Positions 21,526 through 29,770 of a DNA stretch of 64,000 bases are shown here, piece by piece. Below the pieces are notes generated by a model. That model was not told the DNA's origin, ran no database searches, and worked only from the letters and a program-made list of their open reading frames with translations. Each line of letters begins with the position of its first letter. Positions within the stretch are counted from its first letter, which is position 1. Source of the stretch: Pseudooceanicola endophyticus (GTDB lineage Bacteria; Pseudomonadota; Alphaproteobacteria; Rhodobacterales; Rhodobacteraceae); contig NZ_JAHIAB010000010.1 of the NCBI RefSeq assembly GCF_018760365.1, forward strand, positions 62,001-126,000, written 5' to 3'. A program made the translations under genes and the position numbers.

Positions 21526-22118
21526 GGGTCCGAAAGGCCCATCAGCAGGGTGTGGATCATCGCGGACAGCAGGCGCCGGTATTCCCCCGGCCCCTGCCCC
21601 GCGACATGGGTGCAACCATGGGCGGCGGCGATCATCTGGGTCGCGGCGGCCGGCAGGCCGGCAATGTGCAGCACGGCTTCCACGTCCTCCCAGATCGCGG
21701 CCTCGTAGGCGGTGATCGTGCCCTCCGCGACGACGCGCTTCAGGTAGACCAGCTCCTGCGCATGGGGCGAGGAAAAGAGCACCCGCCAGGGTTCACCAAC
21801 CGCATGGTCCAGATAGGCGGCCAGGGCATGGCCCAGCTCATCCTCGGCGGTCAGCGCCTCGCGGGCGCGCTCCAGGAAATCGCGGGTCATGCCGGCGGCC
21901 AGGGTCGCAAAGATCTCCTCCTTTGAGGAAAACTCAAGGTAAACCGATCCCTTGGCGATGCCGGCGGCGCGGCTGATATCCTCGACCGAGCTGCGCCGGA
22001 TGCCGCGTTTCAGATACAGCCTGCGCGCCGCATCGAGGATGCGCTGGCGCCGGGCGGTTTCCTGGCTGGGCACCCCGGCGGTGCTGCGGGGCGGCTTCGG
22101 CGCGACCGCCGGGCTCAT
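21477..22118 (-). CDS. TetR/AcrR family transcriptional regulator
   Basis: This 213-residue repressor-type regulator has HTH residues about 20-66: [48 protein letters not shown]. The C-terminal ligand domain is all-helical. The ATG at 22118 was chosen because it is the first ATG in frame and directly precedes the conserved domain by 20 residues; a longer frame upstream is non-coding. The ATG overlaps the stop of a possible 17- or 24-codon upstream ORF (ATGA). A palindrome at 22186-22201 is a likely autoregulatory site. Its target is unknown; the divergent neighbour is a cytochrome c gene. Confidence 0.9.
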   Translation of the reverse strand: MSPAVAPKPPRSTAGVPSQETARRQRILDAARRLYLKRGIRRSSVEDISRAAGIAKGSVYLEFSSKEEIFATLAAGMTRDFLERAREALTAEDELGHALAAYLDHAVGEPWRVLFSSPHAQELVYLKRVVAEGTITAYEAAIWEDVEAVLHIAGLPAAATQMIAAAHGCTHVAGQGPGEYRRLLSAMIHTLLMGLSDPQAVAAVEEKTSSKVC

Positions 22119-22185
22119 GCGCGGGATCCCCGCCGTGTCTGCCGCAGGCTCTGGCCGTCCGATTGCATCACTCGTCTCCCCGGGA

Positions 22186-22201
22186 ACATCGTTAACGGTG
22201 T
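22186..22201. promoter_or_regulatory. Imperfect 16-bp palindrome, candidate TetR operator
   Basis: ACATCGTTAACGGTGT is centred on a perfect CGTTAACG, with one T/G mismatch pair in the arms. It is 68 bp upstream of the TetR start and 190 bp upstream of the divergent cytochrome c gene, a typical place and size for a TetR-family operator. Assignment is by position only. Confidence 0.45.
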
Positions 22202-22391
22202 CGGTATAGCGTCGCCGCCGCGCCGCTCGCAAGCGCGCGGCGAAAGGTGGCGGGGGTTTGCCATCGCGCCGCGCGCTTCGGGTCACATTCGCGCGATGCG
22301 ACAAATCGTCCATGGGCGGCGGCTTCGGTTCGGCGGCGGAATCCTCTATCCCCTCAGCACCTTGCCATCCTTCCGCCCGCGGAGATCTGCC

Positions 22392-22832
22392 ATGTACCGT
22401 TCCCTTTACGCCGCCGCCCTGCTGAGCCTGCTGGCCGGTCACGCCCTGGCCCAGCCCGCCGGAGACCCGGAGGCCGGCAAGCGCCTGTTCAACCGCTGCA
22501 AGGCCTGCCACTCCATCGTTTCGCCGACCAAGACCTACGTGCTGGGCGGGCGTACCGGGCCCGACCTTTACGGGGTGATCGGCCACCAGGCCGGCGCGCG
22601 GGACGATTTCCGCTATGGCGACGACCTGAAGGAAGCCGGCGAGAAGGGCCTGGTCTGGAACACCGAAAACATCCAGGACTACCTGAAGGATCCGCGCGGC
22701 TTCATCAGCGATCAGCTGGGCCGCAAGGCCCGGGTCAAGATGACCTTCAAGCTGGCCAAGGATCAGGCCGATGTCGCCGCCTACCTGGCGCAGTTCTCGG
22801 ATGCGGACGGGGCGGCCAAGACCGGCAATTGA
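22392..22832 (+). CDS. Class I c-type cytochrome (c2/c550-like)
   Basis: This 146-residue periplasmic electron carrier has a signal peptide (MYRSLYAAALLSLLAGHALA, residues 1-20), the heme-binding CKACH near 37-41, GGRTGPDLYGVIGHQAG, and a distal Met ligand in RKARVKMTFKL near 119. The internal insert (KEAGEKGLVWN) is as in larger c2/c550 cytochromes. It lies upstream of ctaD and could donate electrons to the aa3 oxidase, but the 195-bp gap suggests separate promoters. Confidence 0.9.
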   Translation: MYRSLYAAALLSLLAGHALAQPAGDPEAGKRLFNRCKACHSIVSPTKTYVLGGRTGPDLYGVIGHQAGARDDFRYGDDLKEAGEKGLVWNTENIQDYLKDPRGFISDQLGRKARVKMTFKLAKDQADVAAYLAQFSDADGAAKTGN

Positions 22833-23027
22833 CAACCCTGAATTGAACCCTTTCGGATGCACCTGCCCCTGCGGGCGCACCCGGCCCGGGTCGGTCGCGG
22901 ACAAAAAAATGTGATCCGGAGCGAAAGCATTTGTTGCCGGATGCGCCCTGCTCTTCTAAGAATCCTTTATTCACAGGCAGTCCGGGGCGTCTCGGGTCCC
23001 CCGGTGCCGTCCCGGCAGGAGGCGCAG

Positions 23028-24698
23028 ATGGCGGATGCGATCGTTCACGATCATGGGGAGAAGGACAACCGTGGGTTTTTCACCCGCTGGTTCATGTCCA
23101 CAAACCACAAGGACATCGGGATCCTCTACCTGATCTCCGCGGCGGTGGTCGGGCTGATCTCGGTGATGTTCACCGTTTACATGCGCATGGAGCTGATGAC
23201 GCCCGGCGTCCAGTTCATGTGCCTTGAGGGCGCCCGCTTCTGGCCCTCTTCCGCGGAATGCACACCCAACGGCCACCTCTGGAACGTGATGATCACCTAC
23301 CACGGCGTGCTGATGATGTTCTTCGTGGTGATCCCGGCGCTGTTCGGCGGTTTCGGGAATTACTTCATGCCGCTGCAGATCGGCGCGCCGGACATGGCGT
23401 TTCCGCGGCTGAACAACCTGTCCTACTGGCTTTACGTCACCGGCACCGCGCTTGGCGTGGCCTCCTTCCTTGCGCCGGGCGGCAACGGGCAGACCGGCGC
23501 GGGGGTGGGATGGGTGCTGTACCCGCCGCTCTCGACCTCGGAAGCCGGGCACGCGATGGATCTGGCGATCTTCGCGGTGCACGTCTCGGGGGCGTCGTCG
23601 ATCCTGGGGGCGATCAACATCATCACCACCTTCCTGAACATGCGCGCGCCGGGCATGACGCTGTTCAAGGTGCCGCTGTTCGCCTGGTCGGTCTTCGTCA
23701 CCGCCTGGCTGATCCTGCTGTCGCTGCCGGTGCTGGCAGGCGCCATCACCATGCTGCTGACGGATCGCAACTTTGGCACCACCTTCTTCCAGCCGGCGGG
23801 CGGAGGGGACCCGATCCTCTATCAGCACATCCTGTGGTTCTTCGGGCACCCGGAGGTCTACATCATCATCCTGCCGGGCTTCGGGATCATCAGCCACGTC
23901 ATCGCGACCTTCTCGCGCAAGCCGATCTTCGGCTACCTGCCGATGGTGCTGGCGATCATCGCCATCGGCGTGCTGGGCTTCGTGGTCTGGGCGCATCACA
24001 TGTACACCGTGGGCCTTTCGCTGACGCAGCAGAGCTATTTCATGCTGGCCACCATGGTGATCGCGGTGCCCACCGGCGTGAAGGTCTTCAGCTGGATCGC
24101 GACGATGTGGCAGGGCTCGATCGAGTTCAAGACGCCGATGCTCTGGGCCTTCGGCTTCCTGTTCCTCTTCACCGTCGGCGGCGTCACCGGCGTGGTTCTG
24201 AGCCAGGCGGCGGTGGATCGGGCCTATCACGATACCTACTACGTGGTGGCACATTTCCACTACGTGATGTCGCTGGGCGCGGTCTTCGCGATCTTCGCCG
24301 GGATCTACTTCTGGTTCGGCAAGATGACCGGGCGGCAGTACCCGGAATGGGCGGGCAAGCTGCATTTCTGGATGATGTTCATCGGGGCGAACCTGACCTT
24401 CTTCCCGCAGCACTTCCTGGGCCGCCAGGGGATGCCGCGCCGCTACATCGACTATCCGGAAGGCTTTGCACTGTGGAACTTCTGGTCCTCGATCGGGGCC
24501 TTCATCAGCTTCGCGAGCTTCCTGTTCTTCTTCGGCATCGTGTTCTGGTCGCTGTTGCGGGGCGCGAAGGTGACGCAGAACAACTACTGGAACGAATATG
24601 CCGACACGCTGGAATGGACCCTGCCCTGCCCGCCGCCCGAGCATACCTTCGAGGAGCTGCCGAAACCCGAGGACTGGGATCACGCCCATGCCCATTAA
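23028..24698 (+). CDS. ctaD: Cytochrome c oxidase subunit I (aa3 type)
   Basis: This 556-residue, 12-TM heme-copper oxidase catalytic subunit has the signature [20 protein letters not shown], including the CuB His and cross-linked Tyr plus the channel Glu. WAHHMYTVG carries two CuB His, and [14 protein letters not shown] carries the heme a3 and a ligands. Start: the ATG at 23028 after AGGAGG; the longer frame upstream is an artefact. It reduces O2 to water while pumping protons. Subunits II and III are not in the window, as usual for the isolated ctaD of Rhodobacterales. Confidence 0.97.
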   Translation: MADAIVHDHGEKDNRGFFTRWFMSTNHKDIGILYLISAAVVGLISVMFTVYMRMELMTPGVQFMCLEGARFWPSSAECTPNGHLWNVMITYHGVLMMFFVVIPALFGGFGNYFMPLQIGAPDMAFPRLNNLSYWLYVTGTALGVASFLAPGGNGQTGAGVGWVLYPPLSTSEAGHAMDLAIFAVHVSGASSILGAINIITTFLNMRAPGMTLFKVPLFAWSVFVTAWLILLSLPVLAGAITMLLTDRNFGTTFFQPAGGGDPILYQHILWFFGHPEVYIIILPGFGIISHVIATFSRKPIFGYLPMVLAIIAIGVLGFVVWAHHMYTVGLSLTQQSYFMLATMVIAVPTGVKVFSWIATMWQGSIEFKTPMLWAFGFLFLFTVGGVTGVVLSQAAVDRAYHDTYYVVAHFHYVMSLGAVFAIFAGIYFWFGKMTGRQYPEWAGKLHFWMMFIGANLTFFPQHFLGRQGMPRRYIDYPEGFALWNFWSSIGAFISFASFLFFFGIVFWSLLRGAKVTQNNYWNEYADTLEWTLPCPPPEHTFEELPKPEDWDHAHAH

Positions 24699-24721
24699 GG
24701 GCCGCGCATGAGCAAGGCGTG

Positions 24722-24749
24722 AAGGGCGTCCACCCGGGGGCGCCCTTTT
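24722..24749 (+). terminator. Terminator after ctaD
   Basis: An AAGGGCG / CGCCCTT stem with a GC-rich loop is followed by TT, 24 bp after the ctaD stop. Confidence 0.7.
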
Positions 24750-24770
24750 GCTTGCGGCGCGGGCAGGACC

Positions 24771-24803
24771 GCCTCCGGCGGCCGTATTTGGGGAAAGATG
24801 AAA
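24771..24803 (+). repeat. Dispersed repeat, class 1, tail only
   Basis: GCCTCCGGCGG followed by CCGTATTTGGGGAAAGATGAA. It matches the tails of the complete copies at 32813 and 48833 and is followed 21 bp later by a second tail copy in the same orientation. Confidence 0.75.
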
Positions 24804-24824
24804 GGGCGGGGACGGGCCCGGAAC

Positions 24825-24858
24825 GCCTCCGGCGGGCATATTTGGAGAAAGATGAAAC
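24825..24858 (+). repeat. Dispersed repeat, class 1, tail only, serving as ribosome site
   Basis: GCCTCCGGCGGGCATATTTGG then AGAAAGATGAAA; the final ATG of the downstream gene begins 2 bp after the repeat. GGAGAAAG in the repeat is the only Shine-Dalgarno-like sequence for that gene. Confidence 0.75.
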
Positions 24859-24859
24859 C

Positions 24860-25330
24860 ATGCCCTACCGCTGGAGCGCCCCCGACCGGCTGGAGCTGTG
24901 GCCGCATCAGGCGCTGTCGCGGCGGGGATTCGCGCGGGTGATCGCCGGATTTGCCGGGCTGGGGCTGCTGCCCCTGGCGGGGGTGCTGGGGACCGGGGCG
25001 CTCTGGGGGCTGCTGCCCTTTCTGGGACTGGCGCTGGCGGGGCTGTGGTGGGGATTGCGGCGCAATGCCCGGGACCGCGAGATCCGCGAGGTGCTGGAGA
25101 CCAGGCCCGGGCTCTGGCGGTTGCAGCGGCTGGGACCGGGAGACAGACGGGCGCAGTGGCAGGGCGATCCGTTCTGGCTGGAGCTGCGCCTGCATGCCAC
25201 CGGCGGGCCGGTACCCGACTACCTGACGCTGCGCGGTGGCGGACGCAGGGTGGAAATCGGCGCCTTCCTGAGCCCGGCGGAACGCCGCGCCCTGGCGCAG
25301 GAGCTGCGCCGGAAACTGCCGGCAAAGTGA
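24860..25330 (+). CDS. DUF2244 family membrane protein
   Basis: This 156-residue protein has two close N-terminal TM segments (about 27-65: RVIAGFAGLGLLPLAGVLG and LLPFLGLALAGLWWGL), then a soluble domain with RDREIREVLETRPGLWRLQRLGP and the DUF2244 end EIGAFLSPAERRALAQELRR. The function is unknown. In many alphaproteobacteria DUF2244 genes lie next to cytochrome oxidase or nth genes. Here it follows ctaD behind a terminator and two repeat tails. Confidence 0.85.
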   Translation: MPYRWSAPDRLELWPHQALSRRGFARVIAGFAGLGLLPLAGVLGTGALWGLLPFLGLALAGLWWGLRRNARDREIREVLETRPGLWRLQRLGPGDRRAQWQGDPFWLELRLHATGGPVPDYLTLRGGGRRVEIGAFLSPAERRALAQELRRKLPAK

Positions 25331-25380
25331 TCCGGTGCGCCAGGATCCGCGTAGCAGGAGGAGTGACAGAGGAGATCTTC

Positions 25381-25818
25381 ATGACCATCCGACGGACCCG
25401 TCCCGCCCTGGCGCTGCTGAGCGCCGGCCTGCTGTTCCCGATGGCGCTTCCGGCCGCCGCCGAGGCCCTGTTCCGCCCGCTTCCGCCCGCAGCCCGGGAC
25501 CTTGACCCGATGCGATGGCAGAAGCGCCCGGTGCTGATCTTTGCCCCCTCGGAAAGCGATCCCGCCTACCGGGAGCAGCGCGCGCTGCTGGAGGCCGCCC
25601 AGCCCGCCCTGCAGGAGCGCGACATCGTCGTGCTGAGCGACACCGATCCCGCCGCCGGGGGCGCACTGCGCAAACGCCTGGATCCGCAGGGCTTTACCGT
25701 CATGCTGGTGGGCAAGGACGGCGGCATCAAGATCACCGAGCGCACGCCGCTGAGCGTCGAGCGGCTGGTCGAGACCATCGACCGGATGCCGATGCGCCGG
25801 CGCGAAGTCCAGCCCTGA
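25381..25818 (+). CDS. DUF4174 family periplasmic protein
   Basis: This 145-residue protein begins with a signal peptide (MTIRRTRPALALLSAGLLFP, cleavage near AAAEA at residue 28), followed by a thioredoxin-fold-like DUF4174 domain: RPVLIFAPSESDPAYREQRALLE, RDIVVLSDTDP and GFTVMLVGKDGGIKITE. It lacks the CxxC of true thioredoxins. The function is unknown. The ATG lies 50 bp after the DUF2244 stop on the same strand. Confidence 0.8.
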   Translation: MTIRRTRPALALLSAGLLFPMALPAAAEALFRPLPPAARDLDPMRWQKRPVLIFAPSESDPAYREQRALLEAAQPALQERDIVVLSDTDPAAGGALRKRLDPQGFTVMLVGKDGGIKITERTPLSVERLVETIDRMPMRRREVQP

Positions 25819-25827
25819 ACGCCATGA

Positions 25828-25858
25828 AAAAGGCCCCCCGGATCTCTCCGGAGGGCCG
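25828..25858 (-). terminator. Terminator of the yqeY-like gene (bidirectional)
   Basis: GGCCCCCCGGA / TCCGGAGGGCC (one mismatch) with a 4-nt loop is, on the minus strand, followed by TTTTT. It sits between convergent genes. Confidence 0.8.
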
Positions 25859-25881
25859 CTTCAGGCAATGGGATGGCGGGA

Positions 25882-26343
25882 TCAGGCGGCGAAGCGCTTT
25901 TTCACCCGGGCGCCGGCCGCGCCGAAATCCATCTGGCCGGTATATTTCGTCTTCAGATGCGCCATGATCTTGCCCATGTCGCGGATCGAGCTGGCGCCGG
26001 TGGAGGAGATCGCTTCCTCGATGGCGGCCTGCACCTCGTCCTCGGAAAGCTGGCGCGGCAGGAATTCCTCGATCACCTTGATCTCGCCAAGCTCCTGCTC
26101 GGCCAGATCCAGACGCCCACCCTCTTCGTAGGCGCGCGCGCTTTCCTGGCGCTGCTTGGTCATCTTGCCCAGGATCGCGAGCACTTCGTCCTCGCCGACC
26201 CCGTCCTCGTTGCCCTCTCCCCGCGCGGCAATGTCGCGATCCTTGATGGCGGCATTGATCAGCCGCAGGGTGCAGAGCCTGTTCGTGGCACGGTCCTTCA
26301 TCGCCTGCTTGATCGCGGCGTTGACTTGGTCCCTGAGTTGCAT
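25882..26343 (-). CDS. GatB/YqeY domain-containing protein
   Basis: This 153-residue helical protein resembles the tRNA-binding tail domain of GatB: MQLRDQVNAAIKQAMKDRATNR, LRLINAAIKDRDIAARG, and a C-terminal segment with IRDMGKIMAHLKTKYTGQMD. Freestanding YqeY proteins may assist amidotransferase-type reactions, but no function is firmly established. It is divergent from carA, a frequent pairing in alphaproteobacteria. Confidence 0.92.
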   Translation of the reverse strand: MQLRDQVNAAIKQAMKDRATNRLCTLRLINAAIKDRDIAARGEGNEDGVGEDEVLAILGKMTKQRQESARAYEEGGRLDLAEQELGEIKVIEEFLPRQLSEDEVQAAIEEAISSTGASSIRDMGKIMAHLKTKYTGQMDFGAAGARVKKRFAA

Positions 26344-26565
26344 CTCGCCTCTACCCTTGAGTTGATTGCAGGTGCCGACCTTATACGAACGTCTGTCTTG
26401 CAACAAGCGCCGCGCAGGCCGGACCTCCTGCCGGAAGGGGTGCAGATACTCCCGCCCTGCGCAAGGCGCAAGGCCGGCCTGCCTTTGCTCCTGCGGGCCT
26501 TGACCCTTTCCGCCGTGCCCAATAGGTATGCGCCAATTTGCCCAGATCAGAGAAGAGTCGCCCCC

Positions 26566-27723
26566 ATGCCCCTTTCCCAAGGACAGAAACCGACCGCCTG
26601 CCTCGCGCTTGCCGATGGCACGATCTTCTATGGCAAGGGCTTCGGAGCCGTCGGCGTGACCGAGGCGGAGCTCTGCTTCAACACCGCGATGACCGGCTAC
26701 CAGGAGATCATGACCGATCCCTCCTACGCGGGCCAGATCGTCACCTTCACCTTCCCCCACATCGGCAACACCGGCGTGAACGCGGAAGATGACGAGACGC
26801 TGGACCCGGTGGCGGCCGGCATGGTGGTGAAGTGGGACCCGACCACCCCGTCGAACTGGCGCTCGGCCGGAGAGCTGGGCGACTGGCTGGCGGCCCGGGG
26901 CCGGATCGCCATCGGCGGCATCGACACCCGCCGCCTGACCCGTGCCATCCGCGCCCGCGGCGCGCCGCACGCGGCCCTGGCCCATGATCCCGAAGGCAAT
27001 TTCGACGTCGAGGCCCTGGTCGCGCGGGCACGCGGCTTCAAGGGCCTGGTCGGGCTGGACCTGGCCAAGGACGTCACCTGCGCCCAGTCCTACCGCTGGG
27101 ACGAGATGCGTTGGGCCTGGCCGGGCGGCTTCCCCAAGCAGGAGGCGCCGCGCCACAAGGTCGTCGCCGTAGATTACGGCGCCAAGCGCAACATCCTGCG
27201 CTGCCTGGCCTCGGCCGGCTGCGACGTGACCGTGCTGCCCGCCACCGCGACGCTTGAGGACGTGCTGGCCCACAATCCCGACGGCGTCTTCCTGTCGAAC
27301 GGCCCGGGCGACCCGGCGGCGACCGGCGAATATGCCGTGCCGATGATCCGCGGCGTGCTGGACAAGACCGACCTGCCGATCTTCGGCATCTGCCTCGGCC
27401 ACCAGATGCTGGCGCTGGCGCTTGGCGCCAAGACCGTGAAAATGAACCACGGTCACCACGGCGCCAACCACCCGGTGAAGGAACTGGAAACCGGCAAGGT
27501 CGAGATCACCTCGATGAACCATGGTTTCGCGGTGGACAGCCAGACCCTGCCCGAGGGCGTCGTGGAAAGCCACGTCAGCCTGTTCGACGGCTCGAACTGC
27601 GGCATCCGCATGACCGACCGCCCGGTGTTCTCGGTGCAGCACCACCCCGAGGCCTCTCCGGGCCCGCAGGACAGCTTCTACCTGTTCGAGCGCTTCGCCG
27701 CCTCGATGGAAAAGGTCGCCTGA
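26566..27723 (+). CDS. carA: Carbamoyl-phosphate synthase small subunit
   Basis: This 385-residue glutamine amidotransferase subunit supplies ammonia to CarB for carbamoyl phosphate, used for arginine and pyrimidines. The N-terminal domain has TACLALADGTIFYGKGFGAVG and FNTAMTGYQEIMTDPSYAGQ. The GATase class I domain has the catalytic Cys in FGICLGHQMLALALG (about 275) and His/Glu in QHHPEASPGPQD (about 359). carB is not adjacent. Confidence 0.97.
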   Translation: MPLSQGQKPTACLALADGTIFYGKGFGAVGVTEAELCFNTAMTGYQEIMTDPSYAGQIVTFTFPHIGNTGVNAEDDETLDPVAAGMVVKWDPTTPSNWRSAGELGDWLAARGRIAIGGIDTRRLTRAIRARGAPHAALAHDPEGNFDVEALVARARGFKGLVGLDLAKDVTCAQSYRWDEMRWAWPGGFPKQEAPRHKVVAVDYGAKRNILRCLASAGCDVTVLPATATLEDVLAHNPDGVFLSNGPGDPAATGEYAVPMIRGVLDKTDLPIFGICLGHQMLALALGAKTVKMNHGHHGANHPVKELETGKVEITSMNHGFAVDSQTLPEGVVESHVSLFDGSNCGIRMTDRPVFSVQHHPEASPGPQDSFYLFERFAASMEKVA

Positions 27724-27748
27724 CCCGGACACCTTCCGATGTGTCGCA

Positions 27749-27779
27749 ACGGCCCGCCCTTTGGCGGGCCGTTTGCATT
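27749..27779 (+). terminator. Terminator after carA
   Basis: The stem ACGGCCCGCC / GGCGGGCCGT with loop CTTT is followed by TTGCATTT, 25 bp after the stop. Confidence 0.85.
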
Positions 27780-27808
27780 TGGCAGGTGGTTAACGGCGAC
27801 CTTCCGCA

Positions 27809-27845
27809 TTAAGACTTCTTTAACAATAAGTTAAGCCTCGATTAA
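27809..27845 (+). promoter_or_regulatory. Four TTAA boxes in exact 11-bp phase (CtrA-like site array)
   Basis: TTAA occurs at 27809, 27820, 27831 and 27842, each pair separated by exactly 7 nt (GACTTCT, CAATAAG, GCCTCGA), giving three overlapping TTAA-N7-TTAA sites. That is the full CtrA consensus of alphaproteobacteria, and the last box continues as TTAACCA, like the extended half-site. The array ends 50 bp before the GTG of the glycosyltransferase gene. TTAA is scarce elsewhere in this GC-rich window. A further TTAA at 27790 is out of phase. Confidence 0.7.
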
Positions 27846-27895
27846 CCAAGCCCTGTCACTCCTGTCCCCGCCGGATCCAGAAGGGAGGGCACGGG

Positions 27896-29770
27896 GTGGC
27901 GGAACTGCATCGGCCGGGACGCTCGAAGGCGGCCGAATCCGGCCCCCTGGTCTATGCCCATGGCCTGCCGCGCAGCGGCGGCGCGCTGGAGGAGGCCGCC
28001 GCCCCCTTCCTCGGGCGGGCGCCCGTCTCGGCCGAGCTGGTCGAGGGGCTGCGCCGTGCCCATGCCGAAGGCCGCATCACCGAAGACCACCTGCTGGACC
28101 TTCTGGGCGGCTATTTCGGCATGCGCTGCATCGACCTTTCAGAGGATCCGCCCGATCCGGAACTGGCCGACCTGCTTGACCCGGGGTTCTGCCTGGGTCT
28201 GCAGATCGTGCCCTGGCAGCTGGATCAGGGGGTGCTGATCATCGCCACCGCCCGCCCCGAGGGCTTTGCCGAGATGGCCGCCCGGATCTCTTTCGCGCTG
28301 CGCGAGAAGCATCGCCTGGCGCTGCGTCCGGTACTGGCGCCGCGCGCCGCGATCCAGGCCCTGGTCGCCAGCCGCGCCCGGACCGAGCTGACGGCGGCGA
28401 TGTCGGCCCGCGTGCCGCTTTCAGAAAGCTGCCGCGGCTGGGGCCAGACCGGCACCCGGCTGCTCTGGCTCAGCGGGCTGGGCGCGCTGGCGGCGCTGCT
28501 GACGCTGCTTTTTCCCCATGCCGCCTTCCTGCTGCTGTTCGCCTGGGCGACGCTGACGCTGATCTTCGCCATCCTGCTGAAGACCGGCGCCGCGCTGGCC
28601 CAGCTGTTCCACCCGCCGCCGCCCCTCCTGCCCCGGGCCGAGGGCCCGCTGCCGCATATCTCGGTGCTGGTGCCGATGTTCCGGGAACGCGACATCGCCG
28701 GCACCCTGATCGCCAACCTGCAACGGCTGGACTATCCGCGTGACCGGCTGGACGTGCTGCTGTGCCTGGAAGAGGCCGACCAGGTGACCCAGGACACCGT
28801 CGCCGCGATCGCCCTGCCCAGCTGGATGCGGGTCGTCGTGGTGCCCCGCGGTGCCCCCCAGACCAAGCCCCGGGCGATGAACTACGCGCTGGATTTCTGC
28901 CACGGAGAGATCGTCGGCATCTTCGACGCCGAGGACCGGCCCGAGCCCGACCAGCTTTACCGGGTGGCGCGGCGCTTTGCCGATGCCCCGCCCGAAATGG
29001 TCTGCCTGCAGGGCGCGCTCGATTATTTCAACAGCCGCCAGAACTGGATCGCCCGCTGCTTCGCCATCGAATACAACAGCTGGTTCCGTCTGGTCCTGCC
29101 CGGCATGGAAAAGCTGGGCCTGCCGATCCCGCTCGGGGGCACCACGCTTTACATGCGCCGCAACGTGCTGGAGCGGATCGGTCGCTGGGACGCCCACAAC
29201 GTCACCGAGGATGCCGACCTGGGCATCCGCCTGGCCCGGCGCGGCTACCGGACCGAAATCCTGGATACCACCACCTGGGAAGAGGCCAACTGCCGCGCCT
29301 ACCCTTGGGTGAAACAGCGCTCGCGCTGGCTGAAGGGCTATATCGTGACCTATCTGGTGCACATGCGCCGGCCCGTCGCGCTGCTGCGCGATCTGGGCCC
29401 CTGGCGTTTCCTGGGCTTCCAGATGCATTTCACCGCCGCGATCTCCCAGTTCCTGCTGGCACCGCTGCTGTGGTCGTCCTGGCTGATCGTGCTGGGCCTG
29501 CCGCATCCGCTGTCACAGCATGTCGCCCATTCCTGGCTGGTCGCGCTGGCCCTGCTGTTCTTCGCGGCGGGGGCGGTGAACATCCTGCTGGGCCTGGTGG
29601 CGACGCGCGGAGCGCTGCACCGCCACCTCTGGCCCTGGGTTCCGACGATCTCGTTCTATTTCCCGCTGGGCTGCCTGGCCTGCTACAAGGCTGCCTGGGA
29701 AATGGTGGTGAACCCGTTCTACTGGGACAAGACCAGCCACGGCCATGCCCAGCCCAAGCGCAAATCCTAG
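27896..29770 (+). CDS. Membrane family-2 glycosyltransferase with GspE-N/MshEN-like N-terminus
   Basis: This 624-residue processive-type glycosyltransferase starts at a GTG behind GGGAGGG. Residues about 40-160 resemble the GspE/PilB N-terminal fold (LLDLLGGYFGMRCIDLSEDPP, LQIVPWQLDQGVLIIATARPEG). MshEN members of that fold bind cyclic di-GMP. Two TM helices (about 186-232) precede the GT2 domain. Catalytic motifs are DAED near 344, TEDADLG near 436 and QRSRW near 473, all as in cellulose-synthase-like enzymes, followed by about four more TM helices. It probably makes and exports a polysaccharide; the polymer is unknown. No co-subunit gene adjoins. A CtrA-like box array is upstream. Confidence 0.9.
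   Translation: MAELHRPGRSKAAESGPLVYAHGLPRSGGALEEAAAPFLGRAPVSAELVEGLRRAHAEGRITEDHLLDLLGGYFGMRCIDLSEDPPDPELADLLDPGFCLGLQIVPWQLDQGVLIIATARPEGFAEMAARISFALREKHRLALRPVLAPRAAIQALVASRARTELTAAMSARVPLSESCRGWGQTGTRLLWLSGLGALAALLTLLFPHAAFLLLFAWATLTLIFAILLKTGAALAQLFHPPPPLLPRAEGPLPHISVLVPMFRERDIAGTLIANLQRLDYPRDRLDVLLCLEEADQVTQDTVAAIALPSWMRVVVVPRGAPQTKPRAMNYALDFCHGEIVGIFDAEDRPEPDQLYRVARRFADAPPEMVCLQGALDYFNSRQNWIARCFAIEYNSWFRLVLPGMEKLGLPIPLGGTTLYMRRNVLERIGRWDAHNVTEDADLGIRLARRGYRTEILDTTTWEEANCRAYPWVKQRSRWLKGYIVTYLVHMRRPVALLRDLGPWRFLGFQMHFTAAISQFLLAPLLWSSWLIVLGLPHPLSQHVAHSWLVALALLFFAAGAVNILLGLVATRGALHRHLWPWVPTISFYFPLGCLACYKAAWEMVVNPFYWDKTSHGHAQPKRKS

Noticed and set aside
22190-22197. Single TTAA near TetR considered as CtrA box
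   Set aside because: No second TTAA at the 11-bp spacing; better explained as centre of a TetR-type palindrome.
22971-25388. 805-codon antisense frame over ctaD
   Set aside because: Shadow of ctaD; no recognisable protein, and RNA signals fit the plus strand.
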